Shown piece by piece: positions 21,224 to 33,400 of a DNA stretch of 64,000 nt. Each line of letters opens with the position of its first letter. The first letter of the stretch is position 1. The notes below the pieces were generated by a model. It saw nothing but the letters and a program-made list of their open reading frames with translations. It was not told where the DNA came from and did not search any database. The DNA is from Vitis vinifera (lineage: Eukaryota > Streptophyta > Magnoliopsida > Vitales > Vitaceae), in NCBI RefSeq assembly GCF_030704535.1, contig NC_081821.1:7641001-7705000 (forward strand). Reading direction: 5' to 3'. A program made the position numbers and the translations under genes.

Positions 21224-24200
21224 GTCCTCCTGGAGAGAGCTAAAACAGGGGAAGAAAAATGAATTGAACAGTGAGCTTGAGAGGAGCGTGTTTGTGGCTG
21301 AAAAAGGAGGGAGAAAAAGGAGAGAGTTGCAGACAGCTTGATGAAGGAGCGGGGTGTGGCTTGATCGTAAAGGTTGCTTGAGGGAGAGGAGAACTTAAGG
21401 AAATCGGTTAAGCATTAGAGGGAGCGGGGAAAGATAGCATCGAAAAACAAAGGGAGGTGGCCGGAGCTGAAAGGACAAGAGATCTAAGAGGGGCACTAGC
21501 AGGTCGTCGGTGGTTGTATCTGGAGGAGGGATAGCTTAGAGAAAAAGAGAATAGTTGGAGGAAGGACCTTTTTCCGGTCAATATGACAGAAAAAAGACTA
21601 GGCAGTAGCTTTCCAAAATGGGAGCTCAGGCTCTAGTTATGTTGACCCGTGTTACCCTAGGATTGGCCACACATTAATGGGCTGAAGGGGGAATGAGAGA
21701 ATGACACGTGCAAGGAGGAGGTTTTGAATATTTGAGAGCTGCAGGCTGTTCCAGATAGAATGGGCTTTGAGCAGAGAGGAGAGCTTGTGGGGAAAACAGG
21801 GGGAGACCGTTTTGGAGTCAGAGAGAGTTTGAGGAAGAAGAAAACCAGTTGAAAGAAAAAATGAGAGAAATACAGAGATGAGAGGTCCTCCTGGAGAGAG
21901 CTAAAACAGGGGAAGAAAAATGAATTGAACAGTGAGCTTGAGAGGAGCGTGTTTGTGGCTGAAAAAGGAGGGAGAAAAAGGAGAGAGTTGCAGACAGCTT
22001 GATGAAGGAGCGGGGTGTGGCTTGATCATAAAGGTTGCTTGAGGGAGAGGAGAGCTTAGGGAAATCGGCTAAGCATTAGAGAGAGCGGGGAAAAATAGCA
22101 TCGAAAAACAAAGGGAGGTGGCCGGAACTGAAAGGACAAGAGATCTAAGAGGGGCACTAGCAGGTCGTCGGTGGTTGTATTTGGAGGAGGGATATCTTAG
22201 AGAAAAAGAGAATAGTTGGAGGGAGGACCTTTTTCCGGTCAATATGACAGAGAAAAGACTAGGCAGTAGCTTTCAAAAATGGGAGCTCAGGCTCTAGTTA
22301 TGTTGACCTGTGTTGCCCTAGGATTGGCCATTAGGAAATCTCATTAATGGGCTGAAGGGGGAATGAGAGAATGACACGTGCAAGGAGGAGGTTTTGAATA
22401 TTTGAGAGGTGCAGGCTGTTCCAGACAGAATGGGCTTTGAGCAAAGAGGAGAGCTTATGGGGAAAACAGGGGGAGACCGTTTTGGAGTCAGAGAGAGTTT
22501 GAGGAAGAAGAAAGCCAGTTGAAAGAGAAAATGAGAGAGATACAGAGATGAGAGGTCCTCCTGGAGAGAGCTGAAACAGGGGAAGAAAAATGAATTGAAC
22601 AGTGAGCTTGAGAGGAGCGTGTTTGTGGCTGAAAAAGGAGGGAGAAAAAGGAGAGAGTTGCAGACAGCTTGATGAAGGAGCAGGGTGTGGCTTGAGCGTA
22701 AAGGTTGCTTGAGGGAGAGGAGAACTTAGGGAAATCGGCTAAGCATTAGAGGGAGCGGGGAAAGATAGCATCGAAAAACAAAGGGAGGTGGCCGGAGCTG
22801 AAAGGACAAGAGATCTAAGAGAGGCACTAGCAGGTCGTCGGTGGTTGTATCTGGAGGAGGGATAGCTTAGAGAAAAAGAGAATAGTTGGAGGGAGGACCT
22901 TTTTCCGGTCAATATGACAGAAAAAAGACTAGGCAGTAGCTTTCCAAAATGGGAGCTCAGACTCTAGTTATGTTGACCCGTGTTGCCCTAGGATTGGCCA
23001 CACATTAATGGGCTGAAGGGGGAATAAGAGAATGACACGTGCAAGGAGGAGGTTTTGAATATTTGAGAGCTGCAGGCTGTTCTAGACAGAATGGGCTTTA
23101 GGCAGAGAGGAGAGCTTGTGGGGAAAATAGGGGGATACCGTTTTGGAGTCAGAGAGAGTTTGAGGAAGAAGAAAACCAGTTGAACGAGAAAATGAGAGAG
23201 ATACAGAGATGGGAGGCCCTCTTGGAGAGAGCTGAAACAGGGGAAGAAAAATGAATTGAACAGTGAGCTTGAGAGGAGCGTGTTTGTGGATGAAAAATGA
23301 GGGAGAAAAAAGAGTGAGTTGCAGACAGCTTGATGAAGGAGCGGGGTGGGGCTTGAGCGTAAAGGTTGCTTGAGGGAGAGGAGAGCTTAGGGAAATCGGC
23401 TAAACATTAGAGGGAGCTGGGAAAGATAGCATTCTAAAACAAAGGGAGGTGGCCGGAGCTGAGAGGAAAAGAGATCTTAGAGGGGCACTAGCAGGTCGTC
23501 GGTGGTTGTTGTTGGAGGAAGGATAGCTTAGAGAAAAAGAGAATAGTTGAAAGGAGGACCTTTTTCCGGTCAATATGACAGAAAAAAGACTAGGCAGTAG
23601 CTTTCCAAAATGGGAGCTCAGGCTCTAGTTATGCTAACCCGTGTTGCCCTAGGATTGGCCATTAGGAAATCACATTAATGGGCAAAAGGGGGAATAAGAG
23701 AATGACACGTGCAAGGAGGAGGTTTTGAATATTTGTGAGGTGCAGGCTGTTCCAGACAGAATGGGCTTTGAGCAGAGAGGAGAGCCTGTGGGGAAAACAG
23801 GGGGAGACGTTTTGGAGTCAGAGAGAGTTCAAGGAAGAAGAAAACTAGTTGAACGAGAAAATGAGAGAGATACAGAGATGAGAGGTCCTCCTGGAGAGAG
23901 CTGAAACTGGGGAGGAAAAATGAATTGAACAGTGAGCTTGAGAGAAGCGTGTTTGTGGCTAAAAAATGAGGGAGAAAAAGGAGAGAGTTGCAGACAGCTT
24001 GATGAAGGAGCGGGGTGTGGCTTGAGCGTAAAGATTGCTTGAGGGAGAGGAGAGCTTAGGGAAATCGGCTAACCATTAGAGGGAGTTGGGAAAGGTTGCA
24101 TTCTAAAACAAAGGGAGGTGGCCGGAGCTGAGAGGAAAAGAGATCTGAGAGGGGCACTAGCAGGTCGTCGGTGGGTGTTGCTGGGGAAGGGATAGCTTAG

Positions 24201-24395
24201 AGAAAAAGAGAATAGTTGGAGGGAGGACCTTTTCCCGGTCAATATGACAGAAAAAAGACTAGGCAGTAACTTTACAAAATGGGAGCTCAGGCTCTAGTTA
24301 TGTTGACCCGTGTTGCCCCTAGGATTGGCTATTAGGAAATCACATTAATGGGCTGAAGTGGGAATGAGAGAATGACACGTGCAAGGAGGAGGTTT
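21224..24395. repeat. Modular tandem array, left type A units (about 665 bp)
   Basis: Units begin at GTCCTCCTGGAGAGAGCT-like positions 21,224, 21,885, 22,555, 23,215 and 23,885 (spacings 660-670). Each unit has a purine-rich tail (GAGGAGAGCTTAGGG, TGAATTGAACAGTGAGC) and then the shared core (starting near 21,567, 22,228, 22,897, 23,559 and 24,227) that ends GTGCAAGGAGGAGGTTTT. Antisense frames stay open for 80-120 codons in some units but are not kept between units, so the array is taken as non-coding. Confidence 0.9.
21567..21737 (+). promoter_or_regulatory. Representative shared core of the array (first of 28)
   Basis: About 170 bases common to type A and type B units, from TTTTTCCGGTCAATATGACA to GTGCAAGGAGGAGGTTTT. 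It contains TTGACC (W-box), ATTGGC (inverted CCAAT) and CACGTG (G-box, inside GACACGTGCAAGG). The G-box is intact in 26 of 28 cores. It is lost near 45,151 (GATACGTG) and 45,817 (GACATGTG). The W-box is TTGACT in type B variant 2 and lost in the core at 23,559. Whether any of these sites is used is unknown. Confidence 0.5.
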
Positions 24396-27300
24396 TAATT
24401 CATGGTAAGAAAATTTATTAATTTCCGTCAAGGGCTTTCATTCAACCGTTCAACTGCAGTGTCATACCGAAAATTCTATTCAATGGTCAGTAATCAACTC
24501 GAAATGCCTAGCATTCCACCGTCAATGAATATGAAGACAAGGGGAGTCATAGTCACCTAGGTCGGGTGAGGCTCATCCCATCATGAAGATATAACCTATG
24601 CACACAAAAGTGATCCATACCATCTTACATGCAATGAATCTTGGATCCCCATATCATATCTTTTTGTAGTTGCTGCCAACTCCTAAGTTACATTCCTAAA
24701 AAAAAAATACAAACAAGCCAACTAGACAATGACCATTTTAATTTTAACGCATCTCTAAAAATATTAATGTCTTATGTTATGTCAGAAGGGTAATATATCA
24801 ATAATACATCACATAATCAGAAAGGTAGAAAATAAACGTTAAACATGTAAAATACACCTTTTATATCATATTTTGTTGTAATAATTGCAACTCTAGGATT
24901 ACATTCCTAAAAAAAAAAAAAAAAAAAATTAAGATTAAAAGCAAATTTAATTTTAACAAGTTTTAAATATAGCAATTAAGTGGTTTTGTATGAGACAACA
25001 AGAGAATCACTGGGGGAAATATTTAGTGTCCTTTTTCCGGTCAATATGACAGAAAAAAGACTAGGCAAAAGCTTTCCAAAATGGGAGCTCAGACTCTAGT
25101 TATGTTGACCCGTGTTGCCCCTAAGATTGGCTATGATGAAATCACATTAATGGGCTGAAGTGGGAATGAGAGAATGACACGTGCAAGGAGGAGGTTTTGA
25201 TTCATGGTAAGAAAATTTATTAATTTCCTTCAAGGGCTTTCATTCAACCGTTCAACTGCAGTGTCATATCGAAAAATCTATTCAATGGTCAGTAATCAAC
25301 TCGAAATGCCTGGCATTCCACCGTCAATGAATATGAAGACAAGGGGAGTCAGAGTCACCTAGGTCGAGTGAGGCTCATCCCATCATGGAGATATAACCTA
25401 TGCACACAAAAGTGATCCATACTATCTTACATGCAATGAATCTTGGATCCCCATATCATATCTCTTTGTAGTTGCTTCCAACTCCTAAGTTACATTCCTC
25501 CAAAAAATAATACAAACAAGCCAACTAGACAATGACCTTTTTAATTTTAACGCATCTCTAAAAATATTAATGTCTTATGTTATGTCAGAAGGGTAATATA
25601 TCAATAATACATCACATAACCAGAAAGGTAGAAAATAAACGTTAAACATGTAAAATACATCTTTTATATCATATTTTGTTGTAATAATTGCAACTCTAGG
25701 ATTACATTCCTAAAAAAAAAAAAAAAAAAAATTAAGATTAAAAGCAAATTTAATTTTAACAAGTTTTAAATATAGCAATTAAGTGGTTTTCTATGGGACA
25801 GCAAGAGAATCACTGGGGGAAATATTTAGTGTCCTTTTTCCGGTCAATATGACAGAAAAAAGACTAGGCAGTAGCTTTCCAAAATGGGAGCTCAGGCTCT
25901 AGTTATGTTGACCCGTGTTGCCCCTAAGATTGGCTATGATGAAATCACATTAATGGGCTGAAGTGGGAATGAGAGAATGACACGTGCAAGGAGGAGGTTT
26001 TGATTCATGGTAAGAAAATTTATTAATTTCCTTCAAGGGCTTTCATTCAACCGTTCAACTGCAGTGTCATACCGAAAAATCTATTCAATGGTCAGTAATC
26101 AACTCGAAATGCCTGGCATTCCATCGTTAATGAATATGAAGACAAGGGGAGTCAGAGTCACCTAGGTCGAGTGAGGCTCATCCCATCATGGAGATATAAC
26201 CTATGCACACAAAAGTGATCCATACCATCTTACATGCAATGAATCTTGGATCCCCATATCATATCTCTTTGTAGTTGCTGCCAACTCCTAAGTTACATTC
26301 CTCCAAAAAAAATTACAAACAAGCCAACTAGACAATGACCTTTTTAATTTTAACGCATCTCTAAAAATATTAATGTTTTATGTTATGTCAGAAGGGTAAT
26401 ATATCAATAATACATCACATAACCAGAAAGGTAGAAAATAAACGTTAAACATGTAAAATACACCTTTTATATCATATTTTGTTATAATAATTGCAACTCT
26501 AGGATTACATTCCTAAAAAAATAAAAAAATAAATTTAAGATTAAAAGCAAATTTAATTTTAACAAGTTTTAAATATAGCAATTAAGTGGTTTTCTATGGG
26601 ACAGCAAGAGAATCACTAGGGGAAATATTTAGTGTCCTTTTTCCGGTCAATATGACAGTAAAAAGACTAGGCAGTAGCTTTCCAAAATGGGAGCTTAGGC
26701 TCTAGTTATGTTGACTCGTGTTGCCCCTAAGATTGGCTATGATGAAATCACATTAATGGGCTGAAGTGGGAATGAGAGAATGACACGTGCAAGGAGGAGG
26801 TTTTGATTCATGGTAAGAAAATTTATTAATTTCCTTCAAGGGCTTTCATTCAACCGTTCAACTGCAGTGTCATACCGAAAAATCTATTCAATGGTTAGTA
26901 ATCAACTCGAAATGCCTGGCATTCCACCGTCAATGAATATGAAGACAAGGGGAGTCAGAGTCACCTAGGTCGAGTGAGGCTCATCCCATCATGGAGATAT
27001 AACCTATGCACACAAAAGTGATCCATACCATCTTACATGCAATGAATCTTGGATCCCCATATCATATCTCTTTGTAGTTGCTGCCAACTCCTAAGTTACA
27101 TTCCTCCAAAAAAAATTACAAACAAGCCAACTAGACAATGACCTTTTTAATTTTAACGCATCTCTAAAAATATTAATGTCTTATGTTATGTCAGAAGGGT
27201 AATATATCAATAATACATCACATAACCAGAAAGGTAGAAAATAAACGTTAAACATGTAAAATACATCTTTTATATCATATTTTGTTGTAATAATTGCAAC

Positions 27301-29910
27301 TCTAGGATTACATTCCTAAAAAAAAAAAAAAAAAAAATTAAGATTAAAAGCAAATTTAATTTTAACAAGTTTTAAATATAGCAATTAAGTGGTTTTCTAT
27401 GGGACAGCAAGAGAATCACTGGGGGAAATATTTAGTGTCCTTTTTCCGGTCAATATGACAGAAAAAAGACTAGGCAGTAGCTTTCCAAAATGGGAGCTCA
27501 GGCTCTAGTTATGTTGACCCGTGTTGCCCCTAAGATTGGCTATGATGAAATCACATTAATGGGCTGAAGTGGGAATGAGAGAATGACACGTGCAAGGAGG
27601 AGGTTTTGATTCATGGTAAGAAAATTTATTAATTTCCTTCAAGGGCTTTCATTCAACCGTTCAACTGCAGTGTCATACCGAAAAATCTATTCAATGGTCA
27701 GTAATCAACTCGAAATGCCTGGCATTCCATCGTCAATGAATATGAAGACAAGGGGAGTCAGAGTCACCTAGGTCGAGTGAGGCTCATCCCATCATGGAGA
27801 TATAACCTATGCACACAAAAGTGATCCATACCATCTTACATGCAATGAATCTTGGATCCCCATATCATATCTCTTTGTAGTTGCTGCCAACTCCTAAGTT
27901 ACATTCCTCCAAAAAAAATTACAAACAAGCCAACTAGACAATGACCTTTTTAATTTTAACGCATCTCTAAAAATATTAATGTTTTATGTTATGTCAGAAG
28001 GGTAATATATCAATAATACATCACATAACCAGAAAGGTAGAAAATAAACGTTAAACATGTAAAATACACCTTTTATATCATATTTTGTTATAATAATTGC
28101 AACTCTAGGATTACATTCCTAAAAAAATAAAAAAATAAATTTAAGATTAAAAGCAAATTTAATTTTAACAAGTTTTAAATATAGCAATTAAGTGGTTTTC
28201 TATGGGACAGCAAGAGAATCACTAGGGGAAATATTTAGTGTCCTTTTTCCGGTCAATATGACAGTAAAAAGACTAGGCAGTAGCTTTCCAAAATGGGAGC
28301 TTAGGCTCTAGTTATGTTGACTCGTGTTGCCCCTAAGATTGGCTATGATGAAATCACATTAATGGGCTGAAGTGGGAATGAGAGAATGACACGTGCAAGG
28401 AGGAGGTTTTGATTCATGGTAAGAAAATTTATTAATTTCCTTCAAGGGCTTTCATTCAACCGTTCAACTGCAGTGTCATACCGAAAAATCTATTCAATGG
28501 TTAGTAATCAACTCGAAATGCCTGGCATTCCACCGTCAATGAATATGAAGACAAGGGGAGTCAGAGTCACCTAGGTCGAGTGAGGCTCATCCCATCATGG
28601 AGATATAACCTATGCACACAAAAGTGATCCATACCATCTTACATGCAATGAATCTTGGATCCCCATATCATATCTCTTTGTAGTTGCTGCCAACTCCTAA
28701 GTTACATTCCTCCAAAAAAAATTACAAACAAGCCAACTAGACAATGACCTTTTTAATTTTAACGCATCTCTAAAAATATTAATGTCTTATGTTATGTCAG
28801 AAGGGTAATATATCAATAATACATCACATAACCAGAAAGGTAGAAAATAAACGTTAAACATGTAAAATACATCTTTTATATCATATTTTGTTGTAATAAT
28901 TGCAACTCTAGGATTACATTCCTAAAAAAAAAAAAAAAAAAAATTAAGATTAAAAGCAAATTTAATTTTAACAAGTTTTAAATATAGCAATTAAGTGGTT
29001 TTCTATGGGACAGCAAGAGAATCACTGGGGGAAATATTTAGTGTCCTTTTTCCGGTCAATATGACAGAAAAAAGACTAGGCAGTAGCTTTCCAAAATGGG
29101 AGCTCAGGCTCTAGTTATGTTGACCCGTGTTGCCCCTAAGATTGGCTATGATGAAATCACATTAATGGGCTGAAGTGGGAATGAGAGAATGACACGTGCA
29201 AGGAGGAGGTTTTGATTCATGGTAAGAAAATTTATTAATTTCCTTCAAGGGCTTTCATTCAACCGTTCAACTGCAGTGTCATACCGAAAAATCTATTCAA
29301 TGGTCAGTAATCAACTCGAAATGCCTGGCATTCCATCGTCAATGAATATGAAGACAAGGGGAGTCAGAGTCACCTAGGTCGAGTGAGGCTCATCCCATCA
29401 TGGAGATATAACCTATGCACACAAAAGTGATCCATACCATCTTACATGCAATGAATCTTGGATCCCCATATCATATCTCTTTGTAGTTGCTGCCAACTCC
29501 TAAGTTACATTCCTCCAAAAAAAATTACAAACAAGCCAACTAGACAATGACCTTTTTAATTTTAACGCATCTCTAAAAATATTAATGTTTTATGTTATGT
29601 CAGAAGGGTAATATATCAATAATACATCACATAACCAGAAAGGTAGAAAATAAACGTTAAACATGTAAAATACACCTTTTATATCATATTTTGTTATAAT
29701 AATTGCAACTCTAGGATTACATTCCTAAAAAAATAAAAAAATAAATTTAAGATTAAAAGCAAATTTAATTTTAACAAGTTTTAAATATAGCAATTAAGTG
29801 GTTTTCTATGGGACAGCAAGAGAATCACTAGGGGAAATATTTAGTGTCCTTTTTCCGGTCAATATGACAGTAAAAAGACTAGGCAGTAGCTTTCCAAAAT
29901 GGGAGCTTAG
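24396..29910. repeat. Modular tandem array, type B units left of the retrotransposon
   Basis: From the core at 24,227 onward the tail changes to the type B tail (ATTCATGGTAAGAAAATTTA, then CAACCGTTCAACTGCAGTG, an A-run or A/T run, and GGGACAGCAAGAGAATCACT). Cores recur near 25,030, 25,834, 26,638, 27,440, 28,243, 29,047 and 29,851, spaced about 803 bases. Two variants alternate from 25,834 onward. The last unit is split by the LTR element after GGGAGCTTAG. Confidence 0.92.
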
Positions 29911-30000
29911 TGTCACAAGCTGACCCAAATGAGCCTCCCCATGGCCTTATATAGGGCCAGGAAGCTTCTGGAGACTCCTAAGAATGGGAAGAGTGTGGAA
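29851..30000. other. Insertion site with 4-base target duplication
   Basis: TTAG stands directly before the 5' LTR (29,907-29,910) and again directly after the 3' LTR (35,685-35,688). Intact sister units read GAGCTTAGGCTCTAG at this place, so the empty site is known exactly. Ty3/Gypsy elements usually make 5-base duplications; only four bases match here. Confidence 0.75.
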
Positions 30001-30453
30001 GGTTCTAGAGAAGTTTGGAGAAGTCCACACAATTCTACACTATGGTGGAAGGCACAAGAGGGGTCCGGGGCTTTCTAGAGAAGTCTAGAAGACTCTTGTA
30101 TATACTTGTATATAGGCTTGTAACTAGAATGATGTAGGACATTCTAGAATAGTCTTGAGATGTAAGGAACCCTCCAAGGTTCCAGAGAGTTCCATTGGTG
30201 CCTATAAATAGGTGAGGGCCTCATTTGGCCAAGGCACCAAGCAAGTGAGCATCCAAGCACTTGTAAAGGCTTTCTTGAGATAATAAAGCTTCCATTCTTT
30301 AAGGAGTTGCCTACCAAGCTTCTTAAGCTTTTGAGTTGCAAGTGTCTTAGCCTAGCAAGCTAAGCATTGGGGAGCAAGGCTGACTTAGCAAGATCAAGCG
30401 TCTTGGCTTGTCTAAGTGCCGCACGAGCTTAGTGAACGACTAAGTCCGTGACA
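29911..30453 (+). repeat. 5' LTR of Ty3/Gypsy element
   Basis: 543 bases, starting TGTCAC and ending GTGACA. It appears identical by eye to the 3' LTR. TATAAATA at 30,203-30,210 and AATAAA at 30,282-30,287 are the likely promoter and polyadenylation signals. TTCTAGAA at 30,142-30,149 and two TTCTAGAGAAG stretches (30,003 and 30,073) resemble heat-shock-element halves. Confidence 0.95.
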
Positions 30454-30455
30454 AG

Positions 30456-30469
30456 TGGTATCAGAGCAC
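30456..30469 (+). promoter_or_regulatory. Primer binding site (initiator tRNA-Met)
   Basis: TGGTATCAGAGCAC, two bases after the 5' LTR, is complementary to the 3' end of plant initiator tRNA-Met. This is the usual primer for chromoviruses and many other plant LTR elements. Confidence 0.9.
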
Positions 30470-30498
30470 GGTTACGAGGTGGGCATACCAAAGGAAGC

Positions 30499-33400
30499 AT
30501 GTCGGGCTCTAACGTGGAGGAGACTAGCGAGCAAACCCGTGGACGGGAGATAGAACGTGCTGCACGAGGCCGAGGTAGGAAGGATAAGTCTCATGACGCC
30601 TTAGCCAACATGGAGGCAAGGCTAGCCAAGGTGGAGCTAGCCATGGCGGACACCCGGGAAGGGGTGGACTTGATCGAGCAAGGCATGGAGAAGGGATTAG
30701 AGGATCTAAGGGAACAGATCCAAGACCTTCGCGAGGGAGTGCTAGGCTCACAAGTTCAGCCGGTGTCACATGAGGAGTTCATGTCCTTCCAAGACAAGGT
30801 CATGACCATGTTCGCTAGTGTGGAGTCAAGGATGGAGGCCTTGGCTGCACGCATGGATGCCCGAGACCAAGAGATCCGATAAGAGCTGGCCATCTACAAG
30901 ACTGCGGTGTCAGCACGAGTCATGGCCACTCATGAGGCACCAAGGGTGGAGGTGCCCAAGCCACACACGTTCAGTGGCAAGAGGGATGCCAAGGAGCTGG
31001 ATAACTTCTTGTGGCACATGGAGCGTTACTTTGAGGCAATTACACTAACGGATGAAGCCACTAAGGTACGCACCGCGACCCTCTACCTCACCGATAATGC
31101 TACTCTATGGTGGCGTCGACGGTTTGCCGACATAGAGAGAGGGACATGCACCATAGACACATGGGATGCCTTCAAGAGAGAAATCAAGAAGCAATTCTAT
31201 CCCGAAGATGTGGCTTATCTAGCAAGGAAGAGTTTGAAGCGTCTCAAGCACACGGGCTCGATCCGTGAGTATGTCAAAGAATTCTCTACTCTTATGCTTG
31301 AGATACCTAACATGGCTGAGGAGGAGCTGCTGTTCAACTTCATGGACAACTTGCAAAGCTGGGCCGAGCAAGAGTTGAGGAGACGTGGTGTCCAAGACCT
31401 AGCCACGGCCATGGCAGTAGCCGAGTCCTTAGTGGATTATAGAAGGGGAGACTCCTCCAAGCCCAAGCCACCATCCAAGGGTAACCCGGCCAAAGGTGGG
31501 GGAGACAAGAGGTCGCAGGACCACACTCCTAAGGAAGGATCGAGCAAGGGCCCTAGTGGCAAGGATGGCAAAGGCAAGGACAAGCGGAAGGAGTTCAAGC
31601 CCAGGACCAATTGCTTCTTGTGCGATGGACCGCACTGGGCACGGGACTGCCCTAAGAGGAAGGCTTTAAATGCTATGATCGAGGAGAAGGAGCAGGAAGA
31701 CGATGCTAAGATGGGATCGTTGCAGCTCCTAAATGCCCTTAAGGCCAAGCCGATGCCTAAGACGCCTCAAAGCAAAGGGCTGATGTACGTGGAGGCCCTT
31801 GTGAATGGTAAGGCCACCAAGGCCCTGGTGGACACAGGTGCCACTCACAACTTTGTCTCGGAGGATGAGGCAAAAAGGTTGGAGCTCCAAGCATCCAAAG
31901 AAGGAGGATGGCTCAAGGCAGTCAATTCAGCCGCCAAGCCATCGCAGGGAGTAGCTCGCGGGGTGACTATGCACATTGGCTCGTGGGGAGGAAGGGTCGA
32001 CTTCACAGTGGCACCCATGGACGACTTCAAGATGGTGCTAGGAATGGATTTCCTACAGAAGGTCAAGGCCGTGCCACTACCTTTCCTACGCTCAATGGCT
32101 ATCCTAGAGGAGGAGAAGCCGTGCATGGTCCCTACGGTCACTGAAGGTACGCTCAAGACCCCTATGCTATCTGCTATGCAAGTAAAGAAGGGGTTAAAGA
32201 GGGAAGAGGTGACCTACCTCGCCACCTTAAAGGAAGAGAAGGATGATGGGTCGGGAGAACCCATTCCTAAGGAAATCGAGGGGGTCCTTGATGAGTTCAA
32301 GGACGTGATGCCGCCCGAGTTGCCTAAGAGACTTCCTCCTAGAAGAGAGGAAGATCACAAGATTGAGTTGGAGCCAGGAGCCAAGCCCCCTGCTATGGGG
32401 CCATATAGGATGGCACCACCTGAGTTGGAGGAGCTAAGGAGACAACTCAAGGAGTTGCTAGATGCGGGGTTCATCCAACCGTCCAAGGCTCCCTATGGCG
32501 CGCCGGTCCTATTTCAGAAGAAGCATGATGGGTCCCTACGAATGTGCATAGATTACCGGGCACTCAATAAGGTGACGGTGAAGAACAAGTATCCCATCCC
32601 TCTCATTGCTGACTTGTTCGATCAACTTGGAAGGGCCAGGTACTTCACGAAGCTGGACTTAAGGTCGGGCTACTACCAAGTCAGGATTGCGGAGGGAGAT
32701 GAGCCGAAGACTACATGTGTGACCAGGTATGGCTCATATGAGTTCTTAGTGATGCCTTTCGGACTCACCAATGCCCCAGCAACGTTCTGCACCCTCATGA
32801 ACAAGATCTTCCACCCATACTTGGACAAGTTCGTGGTGGTGTACTTGGATGACATAGTCATCTATAGTAACACTCTAAAGGAGCACAAAGAACACTTGAG
32901 GAAGGTCTTTAAGATCTTGAGGCAGAACGAGCTATACGTAAAGAAGGAGAAATGTTCGTTTGCTAAGGAGGAAGTGAGCTTCCTTGGGCATCGCATCAGA
33001 GATGGCAAGCTGATGATGGATAATAGCAAGGTGAAGGCCATCCAAGAATGGGATCCACCAACCAAGGTACCTCAACTCAGATCTTTCCTTGGTCTAGTTA
33101 ATTATTACCGGCGGTTCATAAAGGGTTATTCGGCAAGGGCTGCCCCACTCACTGATCTCCTTAAGAAGAATAAGGCATGAGAATGGGATGAAAGGTGCCA
33201 ACAAGCCTTTGAGGACTTGAAGAAGGCTGTGACTGAGGAGCCAGTGTTGGCACTACCCGACCACACCAAGGTCTTTGAGGTACACACAGATGCTTCAGAC
33301 TTCGCTATTGGGGGAGTCCTTATGCAAGAGAGGCACCCCATCGCATTTGAGAGTCGCAAGCTAAACGACGCGGAGAGGCGTTACACGGTGCAAGAAAAAG

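Noticed and set aside
30448..30498. Polyprotein start at the GTG inside the 5' LTR
   Set aside because: It lies before the primer binding site. The ATG at 30,499 is the natural start.
30524..30769. Minus-strand frames inside the retrotransposon
   Set aside because: Shadows of the polyprotein, which has clear domain motifs in the plus frame.
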